From: Asterias rubens
Lineage: Eukaryota; Echinodermata; Asteroidea; Forcipulatida; Asteriidae
Length of the DNA: 64,000 nt
Direction of reading: 5' to 3'
Assembly (NCBI RefSeq): GCF_902459465.1
Contig: NC_047077.1
Span: 1,860,001 to 1,924,000, forward strand
The notes under the pieces are model-generated. The model was not told the origin of the DNA. It made no database searches and worked only from the letters and a program-made list of their open reading frames with translations. Both the position numbers and the translations under genes were made by a program. Shown here piece after piece: positions 42,001-53,034 of this stretch (the stretch's first letter is position 1; the number at the start of each line of letters is the position of its first letter).

Positions 42001-44865
42001 GTTGTATTGTCATATTAGAGCCTTTTGTCTCCTGAACAGACCAAAACATAACCAATGCCAGCAGGGATAGGCCTTTGCAAAGTTTCAAATCCTACTTATT
42101 ATAATAATAATAATAATATTTAAAATTTATATTGCGCCCCTTACATACAAAATGATCAGAGGTGCAGAACACTTGTTAAAAAGCACAGAGTGGAAGAAAA
42201 AGACAAAGAAAAAAGACTGGTCACCAGGCCAGTGCCCAAACAAAAGTATGGGGATGCGTCTGTCCCGCCAACAGAGAACTAATTAATTACTTATTACATA
42301 GGCCTATCTCTGCTGGCATCGGTAATGTTTTGACCTTCTCAGGGGACAGACGCCTCTAACCCTAACTATGCTAAAATTCTGAACTAACTGGCAAGGTGAC
42401 CATAGAAGAAAACATAAAAAAGCTAAAAAGCGGTATTTTACAAAATGTACTTATTTTTTTTCTTTTAGGTAAAAAGGTTGATGAGAACTGTGAGAAGACC
42501 CCAAAAACATGTGCAATAATTGATAGCATTACACAATCTAGTGGATGTAAAAGAGGACAGGTAAGTGCACGTAAAAGAACCCAGAACACTTATCATGAAA
42601 GAGTAGAGGTTGTATTTGCACACATTTATCATGAAAGAGTAGAGGTTGTATTTTATTTGTATTGCTGCCCTACATTTACACATTTTTACAGAGTTTGTTA
42701 ACTATATTCAAATTATGATTAGGATATGAAAACAAATGAAAGCTCATAATGATTAAGATAGTTATATATAATAGGAAGCTTTAAGTAGGACAACAATTAG
42801 GTTAGGGTGAAGCAGAGGCTTTTGTGCCTTAACCTATTGACAGACAAACGACAGACTATACTGTACAGAAGACAGAATACACACGACAGGCTAGACAAAC
42901 AGGGTTAACCCTGGCGGTCCTAGTTCATACACACGACAGGCTAGACAAACAGGGTTAACCCTGGTGGTCCTAGTTCATACACACGACAGGCTAGACAAAC
43001 AGGGTTAACCCTGGTGGTCCTAGTTCACATAGCAAGCACCCTTGGTAACATGTTTCCCCAGGCTTGCAAGCTACAGTGATTAAAGGATCACGTTGCCTTG
43101 GATCGGTCGAGTTGGTCTTTGAAAAGCGTTTGTAACCGTTTGTTATAAAATGCATATGGGTAGAAAGATGTTGTAAAAGTAGAATACAACGATCCACACA
43201 AACATGCCTCGAAATTGCACGGTTTTCCTTTTACCTCGTCGACTAACACGGTCGGCCAATTATGGGAGTCAAATTTTTGACTCCCATAAATGGCCGACCG
43301 TGTTGGCTCGCAAAGTAAAAGGAAAACCACGCAATTTCGAGGCAAATTTGTGTAGATCATTGTATTCTACTTTTAAAATATCTTTCTAATCATATGCATT
43401 TTATAACAAACCGTTACAAACGCTTTTTATAAACCAACTCGTCCGATCCAAGGCAACGTGTTCCTTTAAGTTCATTTTGTTTCACCAGAAATATATAATA
43501 TTAGATACAATTGTATGTGACATGGGGTTTGCAAGCTGATACCTAAACCACAATTTAAGCAGAGGCCGGGCGGCCTGTGCGATTTCTAGGTATCGACTGG
43601 CGCACGTGTAGAGGTTGGCGAAAGATGGTTCAATAGGACGGTGACAGTCATAGTTTGAAGTGTAATGCATGCCGCCATGTCAGAAATTGGGATGAATTCT
43701 GGGCCTTTTTCTCGGCCGGTGTCCAGCAAGCACTCATACGATGTCCTGCTTATGTGTGATGAACTGTAATTGATAAACTGATAAACTTGTAGTCTTCTGT
43801 TGGCCTGGCACCCGCCGAGTGTGTGCGATGCTCTGCCTGACATTGGCCAGGTGTCGATCGATTTGTTTGCGATGCGAGACGCCACACCAGGTTTTTAGTC
43901 CATGTTTACAAGAAACTCGTTGCCTGCTTGATTCCCCAATTTTGTTTACCGCCCGTAAAATTTTCTCATTTATTTAATTTCTGTGTCTAGGTGAAGTTTT
44001 CCGTGATGAAGCCTGGAACTCACGTATGGCCTCATTGTGGTCCAACTAACTGTCGCTTACGTGGCCATCTTGGATTGGTCGTACCTGACAGTGCTAAGAT
44101 AAGAGTGGCTCAAGAGACGAGGTAAGTCAGACATCAGAAGTTGTTCTATGGGATTGGCGTGTCATCAGCCGAGCAGTTTAGAGCACATAAAGCTGTTGGT
44201 CCAATGTGTTGTTTAAATGTTTCCGTTTGTTGAAGCGTGTCACATACTCAGCTTTCTGGGGCAGTGGGGGGGGGGGGGGGGGGGGCAAAGACGAGTTACA
44301 CTTGCACTGATATGACTTAATTGAAACTAAGCCATATGCTGAAAAATTGGCTGGAGGGATTTTGATGGTTTTCAAGTGGATAGCTGAACAAAACTCAGCC
44401 ATGCTGGCACCGTCTGCATTACCACATCTTCCATTATTATATCATAATAAAAAGCAGATATTATTGTGGTATAAAAACAAGTAGGTCTACTGAGTATAAC
44501 AAAATTATGGGGTTTTGTTTCAACTTATCTTGTTTTGAAAAAATTTGGCACCCCATTGCCACTGGAAGAATTCTGTGGAGCACACTTTCCTCCCTTGCCC
44601 CCACACTACTTTGCCCCCACTGAGGACCTTACTGGTGGATACGTGTGCTATATAAGTTTTGAAGGGAGTTTGAATAAATAAATGACCATATACTTGGTTT
44701 TGATTTGTCCTCAGGACGTGGGAGGAGGGGAAGCTGATGATTTTCGATGACTCCTTTGAGCATGAAGTCTGGCAAGATAGTGAATCCATACGTCTTATCC
44801 TCATTGTGGATATGTGGCATCCAGACCTTACTGAGTCCCAACGTCAGACTCTAACAGCAATCTAG
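27082..44865 (+). CDS. ASPH: Aspartyl/asparaginyl beta-hydroxylase (1167 aa, twelve exons)
   Basis: Exons: 27082-27163, 33980-34126, 35103-37162, 37340-37476, 38437-38537, 39446-39582, 40098-40289, 40739-40876, 41686-41821, 42469-42560, 43991-44121, 44715-44865; all GT-AG and in phase. The first ATG has G at -3 and +4. ASPH is a type II ER membrane 2-oxoglutarate/Fe(II) dioxygenase that hydroxylates Asp/Asn in EGF-like domains. Residues 1-45 are a basic cytosolic tail, about 46-70 a hydrophobic anchor, about 141-729 an acidic octapeptide repeat, about 764-998 TPR-like helices (DGFAKVHVGFILKAENNF), and about 1000-1167 the oxygenase. Visible by alignment to the human enzyme from memory: iron ligands His1089 (WPHCGPTN) and His1134 (FEHEVW), the Gly1091 that replaces the usual acidic ligand, 2-oxoglutarate contacts Arg1098, His1100 and Arg1144, and a Cys pair seven residues apart (CEKTPKTC). 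No EF-hand is seen between anchor and repeat. Confidence 0.97.
27257..27327. repeat. 71-bp inverted repeat at the start of ASPH intron 1
   Basis: GTTCGAACGTACTTCTAGAA is mirrored by TTCTAGAAGTAGTTCGAAC around a loop with (AT)n. It lies about 100 bases downstream of exon 1. Could be a foldback remnant or a cruciform-prone site. Confidence 0.6.
27591..27708. mobile_element. M4 foldback element (copy 2, best preserved)
   Basis: TTTCCGTATGGCGCCACCAC at the left is mirrored exactly by GTGGTGGCGCCATACGGAAA at the right. 118 bp, AT-rich middle. In ASPH intron 1. Confidence 0.85.
28925..29060 (+). mobile_element. S2 SINE-like copy with leader
   Basis: The leader GCACCCCTGAACAAAGATAT precedes GGGCTAGATAGCTCAGTTAG (A box). 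The ACGTTAATGTGGAGGTC part follows, with a decayed B box and the CTCTAGTTAG end. In ASPH intron 1. Confidence 0.65.
29253..29619. mobile_element. Diverged M2-type foldback element
   Basis: TTAA then AGGTATACC at the left, ATACATTGCCTTTAA at the right, with internal ACTGACTTGGTAAGAAGCAC and GCAGCTGTTGATAATGTAG that align in order with M2 copies. Confidence 0.5.
32177..32455. mobile_element. Two S2 SINE-like copies in opposite orientation, with a C-run
   Basis: A run of about 19 C opens the segment. A minus-strand S2 copy spans about 32196-32330 and a plus-strand copy about 32330-32455; their leaders (AGGGAGACC side and ACAAAGATATTGACAAAGTA) face each other. The plus copy has GGGCTAGATAGCTCAGTTGG, ACGTTAATTCGGAGG and GTTGGTTCAAATCCCGCTCT, the clearest A/B boxes of the family. 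Confidence 0.75.
32828..33090. mobile_element. M2 MITE, left part only
   Basis: TTAA then AGGCACCTGGACACTATTGG begins it, and GGAGAGCTGTTGATAGTATA follows as in other M2 copies. The right end with its inverted repeat and TTAA is missing. Confidence 0.65.
33270..33885 (+). mobile_element. Cluster: S1, S4-like and S1 SINE copies just before ASPH exon 2
   Basis: S1 copies at about 33270-33425 and 33725-33885 carry GGGTTCGAATTCC and GGGTTTAAATCCCACCCGAG B boxes and the GCCTGT, TTTTTTTCACAG, CTCAGGAAA tail. Between them, 33425-33610 has AGCCAAGTTGGTGTAGTGGT and GACCCCGGTTTAAATCCTAC plus a GGATTTTCCCTGG body. ASPH exon 2 starts about 95 bases after the cluster. Confidence 0.65.
34249..34395. repeat. 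Dispersed repeat D1 (GGGCACCAAGGCA family)
   Basis: Contains GGGGGCACCAAGGCATTTTC, AAAGGGCACCC, GCACCAAGGCAATGACCAG and CAATCGCCTGCATTGCCTC, the last being a small internal inverted repeat. Related pieces occur at about 11345, 12795, 14895, 21255, 25395, 32025, 37565, 47690, 56860 and 58905. Confidence 0.6.
35296..37059 (+). repeat. ASPH: ASPH luminal octapeptide repeat, about 70 copies of 24 bp
   Basis: The consensus is EEVKEEAV, encoded by a 24-bp unit with GAAGAGGTCAAGGAAGAAG. Substitutions are mostly AV to PI, PV, VV or AI. Some units have an inserted AIEEAVEE or lack part of a unit, always in multiples of three. Four E plus one K per unit gives a net charge of about -3 per eight residues. 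It lies in the ER lumen by topology. One exon carries the whole array. Confidence 0.95.
37266..37271 (+). promoter_or_regulatory. ASPH: Candidate intronic polyadenylation signal (ASPH intron 3)
   Basis: AATAAA in the 177-bp intron after the repeat exon. If the donor at 37163 is not used, the frame reads 19 more codons to a TAG at 37220-37222, 43 bases before this signal. This would give an anchored acidic protein without the TPR and catalytic parts. Confidence 0.35.
38010..38341. mobile_element. M3 foldback MITE (diverged) in ASPH intron 4
   Basis: TTAA then AGCTATTGGAC begins it; the interior GGTGAAAGACTTCCCTTGAA, ATGTCATGACACCGCG and TGATACACGAAGTGTGGGCC matches the M3 copy at 50554-50915 in order. 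The right end is degraded. Confidence 0.7.
42879..43080. repeat. Three 50-bp tandem units joined to a reversed D2 repeat
   Basis: ACACGACAGGCTAGACAAAC, AGGGTTAACCCT and GGTCCTAGTTCA recur exactly every 50 bp from 42879 to 43028. The segment then runs into CACATAGCAAGCACCCTTGG and GCTTGCAAGCTACAGTGATT, the D2 repeat on the minus strand. The unit contains D2's own CAGGGTTAACCC, so the array looks like amplified D2 tail. ASPH intron 10. Confidence 0.8.
43080..43469. mobile_element. M1 foldback MITE, intact TTAA on both sides
   Basis: TTAA, AGGATCACGTTGCCTTGG at left; CCAAGGCAACGTGTTCCT, TTAA at right. The two halves are inverted over nearly their full length and meet at AAATTTTTGACTCCCATAAA. 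In ASPH intron 10. Confidence 0.9.
44266..44285. repeat. Run of about 20 G in ASPH intron 11
   Basis: A homopolymer, prone to length error in assembly and to slippage. Non-coding. Confidence 0.8.
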
Positions 44866-46248
44866 ATTTTCACCCAGGAGTAGAGAGTCCAATTCTTGTT
44901 CTTGTAAGTCACTTGTACGTTTGTTGAGTGGTTTTTTGGATCGTCGCTGAAGTGGTCACCGTTTTGAGTAAACCTGCAAGTGTGATTAAAATTTTTGGGA
45001 GTCTTAATATCAACGCACCCCTATTTTGGCGTTTTAAGGGCTTTTATGTATTCATGTTGCTTTGACGATTGGGCCGATCGACTTTTGGTTTAGGGGTTGA
45101 GGTTTCTTGAATTAAGGAAACTTGGGTATGATCCCAGGATTTCAAAAAGAGTTGAGACTAGTCTGATCTCGAGCTAGGACAATAACTCCTCCTAACTTAG
45201 GACTAGCCTCAAGTTTTTAATATCTCCTAGGACTAGTTCTAACTTGGGACTAGTCCTAAGTTCTTTGTGAAATCGACCCCTGGTTATACGGAAGTTAAAG
45301 GTTGTATGGCTTCTGACTGGCGCCCCTGATAGCTCAGTTGTCAATTCAGAGGTCACAGGTCCAAAAACCATTCACGTTATTTTTTTCTTTGTCCCCTAAA
45401 AGCCCTTTTACACTACCTCTTATCTCCGTTGAATAAGCACTAGGGAGGCCCTGGAAGTTTTTACCCCATAGTTACCCCAGCGCACTTTCACACTTTCCTC
45501 GCCTACTGGTTTTCTTGGCTGCACGCTCTAAGTATACCCTAGGGTTTTTACTGCTTACCCCTACTCCAGAGCAGGGATGGTTATTCCCCGGGTATGCCGG
45601 GGTAGATCAGGGGTAAAATGATCCCAGTGTGAAAGGGGTGGCTGTTGCCCCCGGGGAATAGAGTAATGTGAACTAAATTTTCCCAGTCAGTTTCCCTTGT
45701 AGTTTATTACAATTTTATTTAAACAGTCTACTTAGAAGTGTGTCCAGTACATTCTTGGTAGTATGGGATACCCCTTACTTTTTATAATAACTGTAGATCT
45801 GGCCCCAGGTTTAGAGTTCCTAGCGAATTGTACACTTTGTGACAATTTTTTTTTTTTCCAAAGATGTAAACAAATTGCATTCATAAGGACAAGCTTTTCT
45901 TAGCCGAAGTGCTTCCCGCAATTGTACAGAATCTATTGTAAAAATAAATTCTTGTTGCCTTTTTTTTTTGTCATGTGTGCTAGTAGTATGTTTAGTGTAG
46001 ATTTTGGGCATCAACACTATGCCTTTATTTAACATACCATCATATAGAAAGATATATTTTCATCCTCGTTTAAAGTAGTTAGACGTTCCCAAAAAAAACA
46101 ATGTTATATTTCATTTTTTTGATAGCTTTGTAAACAGTGCCTTTGTAATTGTTTTACAAATTTGTTTGTTGTTAAGAGATACTTTTTAACCAGTTTGCTT
46201 TGGAGGACATAAAAACTAGATTTTGGTCTAGGGCTTTATCAGAGACCT

Positions 46249-46412
46249 GGGGCAAATTTCATATAGCCTTTAAACGTGCTAAGCAAAGAAAAATATTGCT
46301 AACCAGAATTTGGTTACCAGCTAAAATTTGATTAAGCTTACATTTTTGTGACTGGTGCCCCACTCATTTGTTGCTTAGCATGGCAATCTGCTAAGCCGTA
46401 TTTTCTGTCCAA
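46249..46412. repeat. M8-like foldback repeat in the ASPH 3' region
   Basis: GGGGCAAATTTCATATAGCC, GTGCTAAGCAAAG, AACCAGAATTTGGTTACCAG and GTGACTGGTGCCCC occur in the order seen in the other M8-like copies. Confidence 0.55.
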
Positions 46413-46509
46413 TGGCACCTTGTTGTTTTTAAATACCAGACAATGTTTTGTCGAGACGGATTATACTGTGTTGTCATGAGGCTTTTCATTTTTTCTTTGG
46501 GATTTTGTC

Positions 46510-46515
46510 AATAAA
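46510..46515 (+). promoter_or_regulatory. ASPH: Candidate ASPH polyadenylation signal
   Basis: AATAAA about 1.65 kb after the stop codon. An earlier one near 45940 is an alternative. Confidence 0.3.
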
Positions 46516-46673
46516 AAAAGTTAGTTTTTTTTAGTGAAAATATTCGGAAAAGAAAAATGGGTTAAGGAAAAAGGATTTTTACCCCCAAAGCGAACTGGTT
46601 AAACTAATTGGTCTCACTATGGATTGTTATGTATCCTAAAAGGGCGATTGAACACAGTCTGTAAGAGCAGGGC

Positions 46674-46780
46674 AAACAAAAAGGTAAACATTCAATTGTT
46701 TTTTATACACAGCTTATATTTACAGGTAAACAAAAAGGTAAACATTCAATTGTTTTTTATACACAGCTTATATTTACAGG
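46674..46780. repeat. Two-copy tandem duplication, 54-bp unit
   Basis: AAACAAAAAGGTAAACATTC through CAGCTTATATTTACAGG is repeated exactly. A shorter piece, CACAGCTTATATTTACAGGG, recurs near 46895. Confidence 0.85.
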
Positions 46781-47334
46781 GTTGGACATCATGATAAAAT
46801 ATCAAAATTTGAGGAAGTCTTTTTCAACTTCTCTTACACAAACAATTATTATGTACAAAAGGCCTGGATTTGTATGTTGGCCACGGTTTATATTCACAGC
46901 TTATATTTACAGGGTTAGACATGATAAGTCACAAAACATTTGTTACTTAAGTTTTCCTAACAGGGTTGACAGAGTCTTTTTTTACAGTTACAGTCTGGTG
47001 CCTGGTCAGATATGTGCAGTGGGAAATACCCACCACCAAAATGTTACCAGTCTTTTTCAGATATGAGCTTTAGGCTTTTTTTTTTGCTTAGCAGAAAGGT
47101 GTTCATTATAATGTTCTGCTTAAGCAAATCTATGAAATTAGGCGCTGGTTTGTATTGTTTTCCACTCACCCTATATTCTAAAAATCCTTCCCTCGGTTTT
47201 GACCGATTTTTATAGGCTTTTTGTAATGCAGCAAAACAAGAGAACAAGCTAAACTTTGTTACAGTCCAAACATTTTGGTGTTGACAAGTGTGTGAAAATT
47301 CCCAGTACATGTAAACATGCTTGGGATTACTTAA

Positions 47335-47490
47335 AGAAAGTTTTTTGTCATTAGTGGACTTATAAAAGAAAGGTTTTTTTTACGGTAGTTGACTTATGAA
47401 AGAAAGGTTTTTTACGGTAGTTGACTTAAACAAAATACCAACTGGGATCAGTTTAAGAAAGGTTTTTTATGGTAACAGACTTTATCAAAA
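47335..47490. repeat. Degenerate tandem repeat (GAAAGGTTTTTTACGGTAGT unit)
   Basis: Three to four imperfect copies of AAGAAAGGTTTTTTACGGTA with GACTTA spacers. Non-coding. Confidence 0.65.
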
Positions 47491-49310
47491 ATACCAACCA
47501 GTCTTTTCATTTTGTATTCCAGCTGTAAAAGTCTTCCATAATTTAGGTTGGAGAACTATAGATATCCAAAATGTAAATTGACCTTTTTTACTAAAAATAT
47601 CAAAATTTGAGAAAGTCGTTTTCAACTTCTCTTATAAAAACAATTGTTATGTACAACAGCTCTGGAATTATATGTTGGCCACGGCTTCTGTTGCCTCGGT
47701 CCTTGCCTTGATGCCTCTTAAAAAGTGTCCCATAGACTATAAGATTTTCCAATGTAAGTGCCCCTTTGTGAAATGGAAATGGCCTTGCCTTTTAAAAGAT
47801 GAAACTTCAGGCCAGGACTATGTTTTTTTCTTACGTAAGATGAATTATAAAGTTTTGCTTTTCAAAATTTCATTAAAAAAAACTTGAAAGAAAACTATTC
47901 ACTTAACTAAGAATGAAAGCAGATTTCAGCGCAGCATTATTTGTCATAATATATGCTATTTTGGCCGGTAAACCATTTGTGCTCAGTGAAGTCGTAGTTG
48001 ATATCTTCACTGGTACTGCTGCTGCTAATCAGTGTTATTTGCTATAAAATAACTTTTTTATTTCAACTCTACTTTTTGCAAAGTATTTATGTCTTTTGAC
48101 TTCTTTCAAACACATTTTTCTCACAAGCAGTTTTACAATGTTGGGTCTTTTTGCAAGAGTCAAAGTCTACTTTTTGTTGTTTATCAGGTAACAGAGTTCT
48201 GAATGACTGAATAGGAAATGTCCACATATTTTTCGGACTGTTTATTTGATGAAGAAACAGACTTAGCTGTTGCAAAGTGCTTACCAACCAAAGGGACCTA
48301 TGGTAAAAATGCCAACAAACAAGTCAATGGCTGGATGTTTCGACCCTAGCTGAGTCTTTTATTTAGCCTTCGAGAAAGACTCTACTAAGGTCGAAACGTC
48401 AGGCCACTAACTATTGTTTGCCTATGAAAATTTGAGTATTGTTGGTCACTGGTTTCAGAGGAGTGCATTCATTCCAATCTTCAAGCTTTCTTAGTAACAG
48501 AAACCAAACACTTTCTTTTCTCACACTATTTTTTCTTACCACTTTTTAAAGAAGTAAATATTGGTGATTCCTAACCAACTAATCGTCCATTAGTCTTTAT
48601 GAGGGCATGGTTCAGTTCCAGATGTATACAATTAGATTTACCAAACCAAATGGTGCCCAATTAATATGCCCTCATTCTCTAAAATGGCCTTTTTGACTTC
48701 AAATCATGTCTTGAAATTTATACTTACAAGTCTTTTTGATTGACGCTGGATATTGTTTACAATGCTTGTGATTGACTTGAACATTGTGTTTATTCTGTGC
48801 TATTTTTAAAGAAAAGCTCCAAAGTCAAATTCGGTTTGTTAATGCACTCATCTTCCAATAGATAGAGTCCTTATAACAGTGGGTGATATTACAAGTCTCT
48901 TACTGCATGTTAAAAGAGATGTAAGTGGTCATTTGATTTGATACTCCTTCAGAGCAAATTTTGTAAATGCCAACTAATGTCCGCCATAGAAAACAATTTG
49001 GTCTGTTTATTTCAAAAAGGAAATTTTGTACCAGACATAAGGTTCAATTCAATGCCATTTGATTGAATATCATCAACATTCAGTAATGAACTGAAAATTA
49101 TCTGTAAACAAAAATGTACCGACCGTTAATTTGGAGTGTGACATCATCAAACATGTTTGGATTGTGACAATAGTTATCCAAGAATATCCAACACAGCGGC
49201 ATTTTACACCATTTTAATGAGACTTCTATTATTTCTCCCGTTCTCATAAGGACTCTATCTATTTGAACCTGAGTGGACCACAAAACTGAGTCTCACCTTG
49301 GAGCCCCTCT

Positions 49311-49698
49311 TCAAAGGAACACGTTGCCTTGGAGCGGTCGAGTTGGTCTTTGAAAAGCGTTTGTAACCGTTTGTTATGAAATGCATATGATTAGAAAGAC
49401 ATTTTAAAAGTAGAATATAATGATCTACACAAGTATCACTCGAAATTGCGTGGTTTTCCTTTGACCTTGTCGACTAACACGGTCGGCCATTTATGGGAGT
49501 CAATTTTTTGACTCCCATAAATGGCAGACCGTGTTAGTTTGCAAAGTAAAAGGAAAACCACGCCATTTCGAGCAATACTTGTGTGGATCAATATTCTACT
49601 TTTAAATCATCTTTCTAACCATATGCATTTTATAACAAACGGTTACAAACGCTTTTCAAAGACCAACTCGACCGATCCAAGGCAACGTGTTCCTTTAA
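49311..49698. mobile_element. M1 foldback MITE (copy 3)
   Basis: TCAA then AGGAACACGTTGCCTTGG; right end is the reverse complement followed by TTAA. The halves are near-perfect inverted copies meeting at CAATTTTTTGACTCCCATAA. Confidence 0.9.
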
Positions 49699-50108
49699 CC
49701 TTCAAAATTATCCGTCCTAAACATTGAGGTCCTTGTAATGAATTAAGGTGCAGTTCAGAAACAAATAATGGTAGATTATTCAAATTTACAGGTATTCTGG
49801 TTCAAGCAAAAACTGAAGAGAAGTTATTTTGTACAATGGTCTGCGATTTAATAATTGGTTTTCACACAAAAACATATTTATCATCTTGTAGCTTAATGGG
49901 CAGTTCTTAAAAGTTGAAGCAAAACTTTTGAATTGGTGTTTTTTTTTTTTTTTTTTTTTAAAATTGATATTTCAACATTTTTGTTGCTCTCATTTTCCAA
50001 ACTTTATAAAAGCAAACTGTTCTACTTATGTTTGTTTCATGTTTTGCGTTTAATTTGTTTGATCAGGATCAAGGTTTATTTTTATACAAGTGTAATTTGG
50101 TGCAAAAT

Positions 50109-50465
50109 TTAAAGGTACTCGACACTATTGGTAATTACTCAAAATAACAGTTTGCATAAAAACTTACTTGGTAACGAGCAATGGGGAGCTGTCGATAGTA
50201 TAAAACATTGTGAGAAACAGCTCTCTCTGAAGTAGCGTAGATTTTGAGAAAGAAGTAATTTCTCACTAAATTATATGAATTGATTTTGAGACCTTATCTG
50301 AGGTCTCAAATTCAAGCATCTGAAAAGCACACAACTTGTGCGACAAGGGTGTTTTTTTCCTCCATTATTCTCTTGCAACCTCCACGCCCAATTGAGTTCA
50401 AATTTTCACAGGTTTGTTATTTGATGTATTAGGTTGAGATACCAAAGATGTCCAGTGCCTTTAAC
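50109..50465. mobile_element. M2 foldback MITE (well preserved)
   Basis: TTAA, AGGTACTCGACACTATTGG at left; ATGTCCAGTGCCTTTAA at right; interior as in other M2 copies. Less than 100 bp separates it from an M3 copy. Confidence 0.8.
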
Positions 50466-50553
50466 CTCTACCATGGTGCACAGGGTTTGCTCTTCACTGT
50501 GTTAATGGCCATCAGGACCAGTTAGCTTGTCATTTTACTAGTCCATCACCTTT

Positions 50554-50915
50554 TTAAAGCCATTGGACACTTTCGGTACAGACAAAAATTAATAAAAGTT
50601 CACAGACTTACAAATAACCTACAGGGTTTACAGAAGGTAATGGTGAAAGACTTCTCTTGAAATATTAATCCATGAAATAGAGAAAAAAAAAAAAAAAAAT
50701 TTAAATTCCCGATATCAAGAATTACAGATTTATCTTAAATACATGTCATGACACGGCGAAACGTGCGGAAACAATAATGGGTTTTCCCGTTGATTCTCCA
50801 GACTCTGATGACCGATTGAGCCTAAATATTTACAGGTTTGTTATTTTTTTATAGAAGTTGTGATACACGAAGTGTTGGCCTTGGACAATATACCGAAAGT
50901 GTCCAATGGCTTTAA
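50554..50915. mobile_element. M3 foldback MITE (well preserved)
   Basis: TTAA, AGCCATTGGACACTTTCGG at left; CCGAAAGTGTCCAATGGCTT at right, then TAA. This is the reference copy for M3. It carries an A-run of about 17. Confidence 0.85.
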
Positions 50916-51968
50916 CTCATTTGTAATTCAAATGAAAAAGAGATGCTTTTCGAAACCAAATTACTTTTTAGCCTGGTGGACCTTTTGACAATTTTATGAT
51001 CTCTAATGGTGTGCTCAAATTTCAGTTTTCATATTTTGGGAACATTTTTAAGTTTCATTGCATTCATTTCATAAATAACTTTTATAATCAATTTTAAAAA
51101 GCAGCTGGTGCGATACTAATATTCTAGTCTAGAACTTTCATGATTAACAATAATTGAACAATGAATTTAAATCATGCGAATACATTATGGGATTGTTTAA
51201 ATTTAACAGTAAGTACAATTAAGGCTTGCCCATTGCAAATGAGCTGCATTGCGCAAACCACCCAAACTATATCCTGTTAATTGGAATGTTTGTAATTGTC
51301 TCTTGAATAATTCATAATGATGTACTAATGCCACTATATAATTGGTTGACCAATACCATTATTCATGTTTTCTTATTAGCATATTTGAATAATAACTAGT
51401 GCTCAGTTTCGTTTTCATGAATAAGCTAGTCCAATCACAATTTGTAACTAACAATTGATTAAATTTTGTTGTTACTTTATTTTAATTAATTAATCTTTCA
51501 AGGGACAAGTAAACAATACTTTACATTGTATTTTCCTAAATAAAAAAAAGTGAAACTGATTTTATACTTGTTTGTATTGTGTTTTGTTTAAGGTATTATA
51601 CAGGATAGGTAATAATTTTTTTTAAATATAGTGTAGTTATAATTTGAAAGCTTTGCACAAAATCATCTGCTAAGCAGCTCTATAAAATTGGCCCATATAA
51701 TTTGTCGCATTTGTAACTCTGTTCTTGTATTGCGCTTATTTGTATTGCGCTTATCTACTTTTTGTTGACCTTCCTGCTGATTTACATGGACGGCTGAATG
51801 TTGGCAAAACATTCAATCATGTTAACGGATTGAACCAAATTCAACATTTTCTTCAAACTTTTAGTTAAAAAACAAATACCTCCCATGATTGGTTGCTTTG
51901 TTGCCGATAAATTCAACACTTTTTGTTGAAGGTTTGTGTAACATTACTACAGAACTATGACAGTCTGT

Positions 51969-52197
51969 GCCCAATTTCATAGAGCTGCGAAGCACAAACA
52001 TTTTCTTAGCATGAAATTGCTTCCTTGATCAAAACCAAGTTTCAACATGATTTTTAGGACAAGCAAACAACAGCTGCATACCAGTAACAAGCAATTATGC
52101 AACAAATAGAAATTTGGTTGGTAATCCTGTTTTTATCAAGGAAGAAATGTCATGCTAAGCAAATTTTTGTGCTTAGCAGCTCTATCAAACTTGGCCC
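51969..52197. mobile_element. M8 foldback element (reference copy)
   Basis: GCCCAATTTCATAGAGCTGC at left is mirrored by GCAGCTCTATCAAACTTGGC at right, and inner arms with AAGCACAAACATTTTCTTAG and TTCCTTGATCAAAAC are also mirrored. About 229 bp. Confidence 0.85.
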
Positions 52198-52829
52198 TGT
52201 TTTTTGCTTTTAATTATGGCTTCTCATAGTTTTCCAACGTTGGTGGGGAAAACGAAATTGTGATTTTGCAACATACAGTGTGTAGAAAGGTCTTTGGTAG
52301 ATGTACCCCTAAAATCTTTTAAAGAATTCTTGACATTCCAAGCACATTATGAAGACACAATGGGGATCGGTCAAATCCCAAATCGAGCACCATTGTAAGG
52401 CAGATCATTGGACCTGGTGCACTACATCATGGCTAACGCTCTTTGCATACGGTTGCCATCTAGGATAAGGAATTGGGGAGGTTTGAAGCCTGTAGATAGC
52501 AGAAATACAGTAATGGGTAAGTGTCAGCGAAATATTTACCAAATTTGAAGTTGTTTTAACAACTTCTTCAAATTAATTGGTCAACATATATACTAGTGTA
52601 ATAGGTCAAATTGAAATTAATTTCCCTAAAATATGTGGTTTTCCTAGTGTGTGAATTGACGGCAAATTAGTGTTTTTATTGAGCTTGATTAGTAATTGAA
52701 CTCTACTTTAGTTGACCCAAAAACACAAAAAACTAACGGCATAAAACTCAAAACAGAGGGCGAACGCCTGGCTATCCAAAAGCAAATCTGCAGTAGGCCT
52801 ACCAGCAGTAGGGCCTATAAATTATACAG

Positions 52830-53010
52830 TGCCCAATTGCACAGAGCTTTATAGCTAATTTAAAAGCACAAACCCAACTATAAGCCGAACAATACGCTTA
52901 CCAGAATTGGGTTACCAGTCAAAATAGCTTTCGACATGTACAATTTCGTGACTGGAATCTGTTCTTTTGTTTATGCTTAGCAGAAACTGGTCCCTGCATT
53001 GAAGTCCAAG
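52830..53010. repeat. M8-like copy
   Basis: GTGCCCAATTGCACAGAGCT, CTTACCAGAATTGGGTTACC and TTTCGTGACTGG occur in family order. The right end is near TGCTTAGCAGAAACTGG. Confidence 0.55.
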
Positions 53011-53034
53011 TTGTGACTTGTGAATAGTTGACAT

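Noticed and set aside
42879..43028. CRISPR-like array of regular repeats
   Set aside because: The 50-bp units are contiguous with no unique spacers, and the context is a eukaryotic intron.
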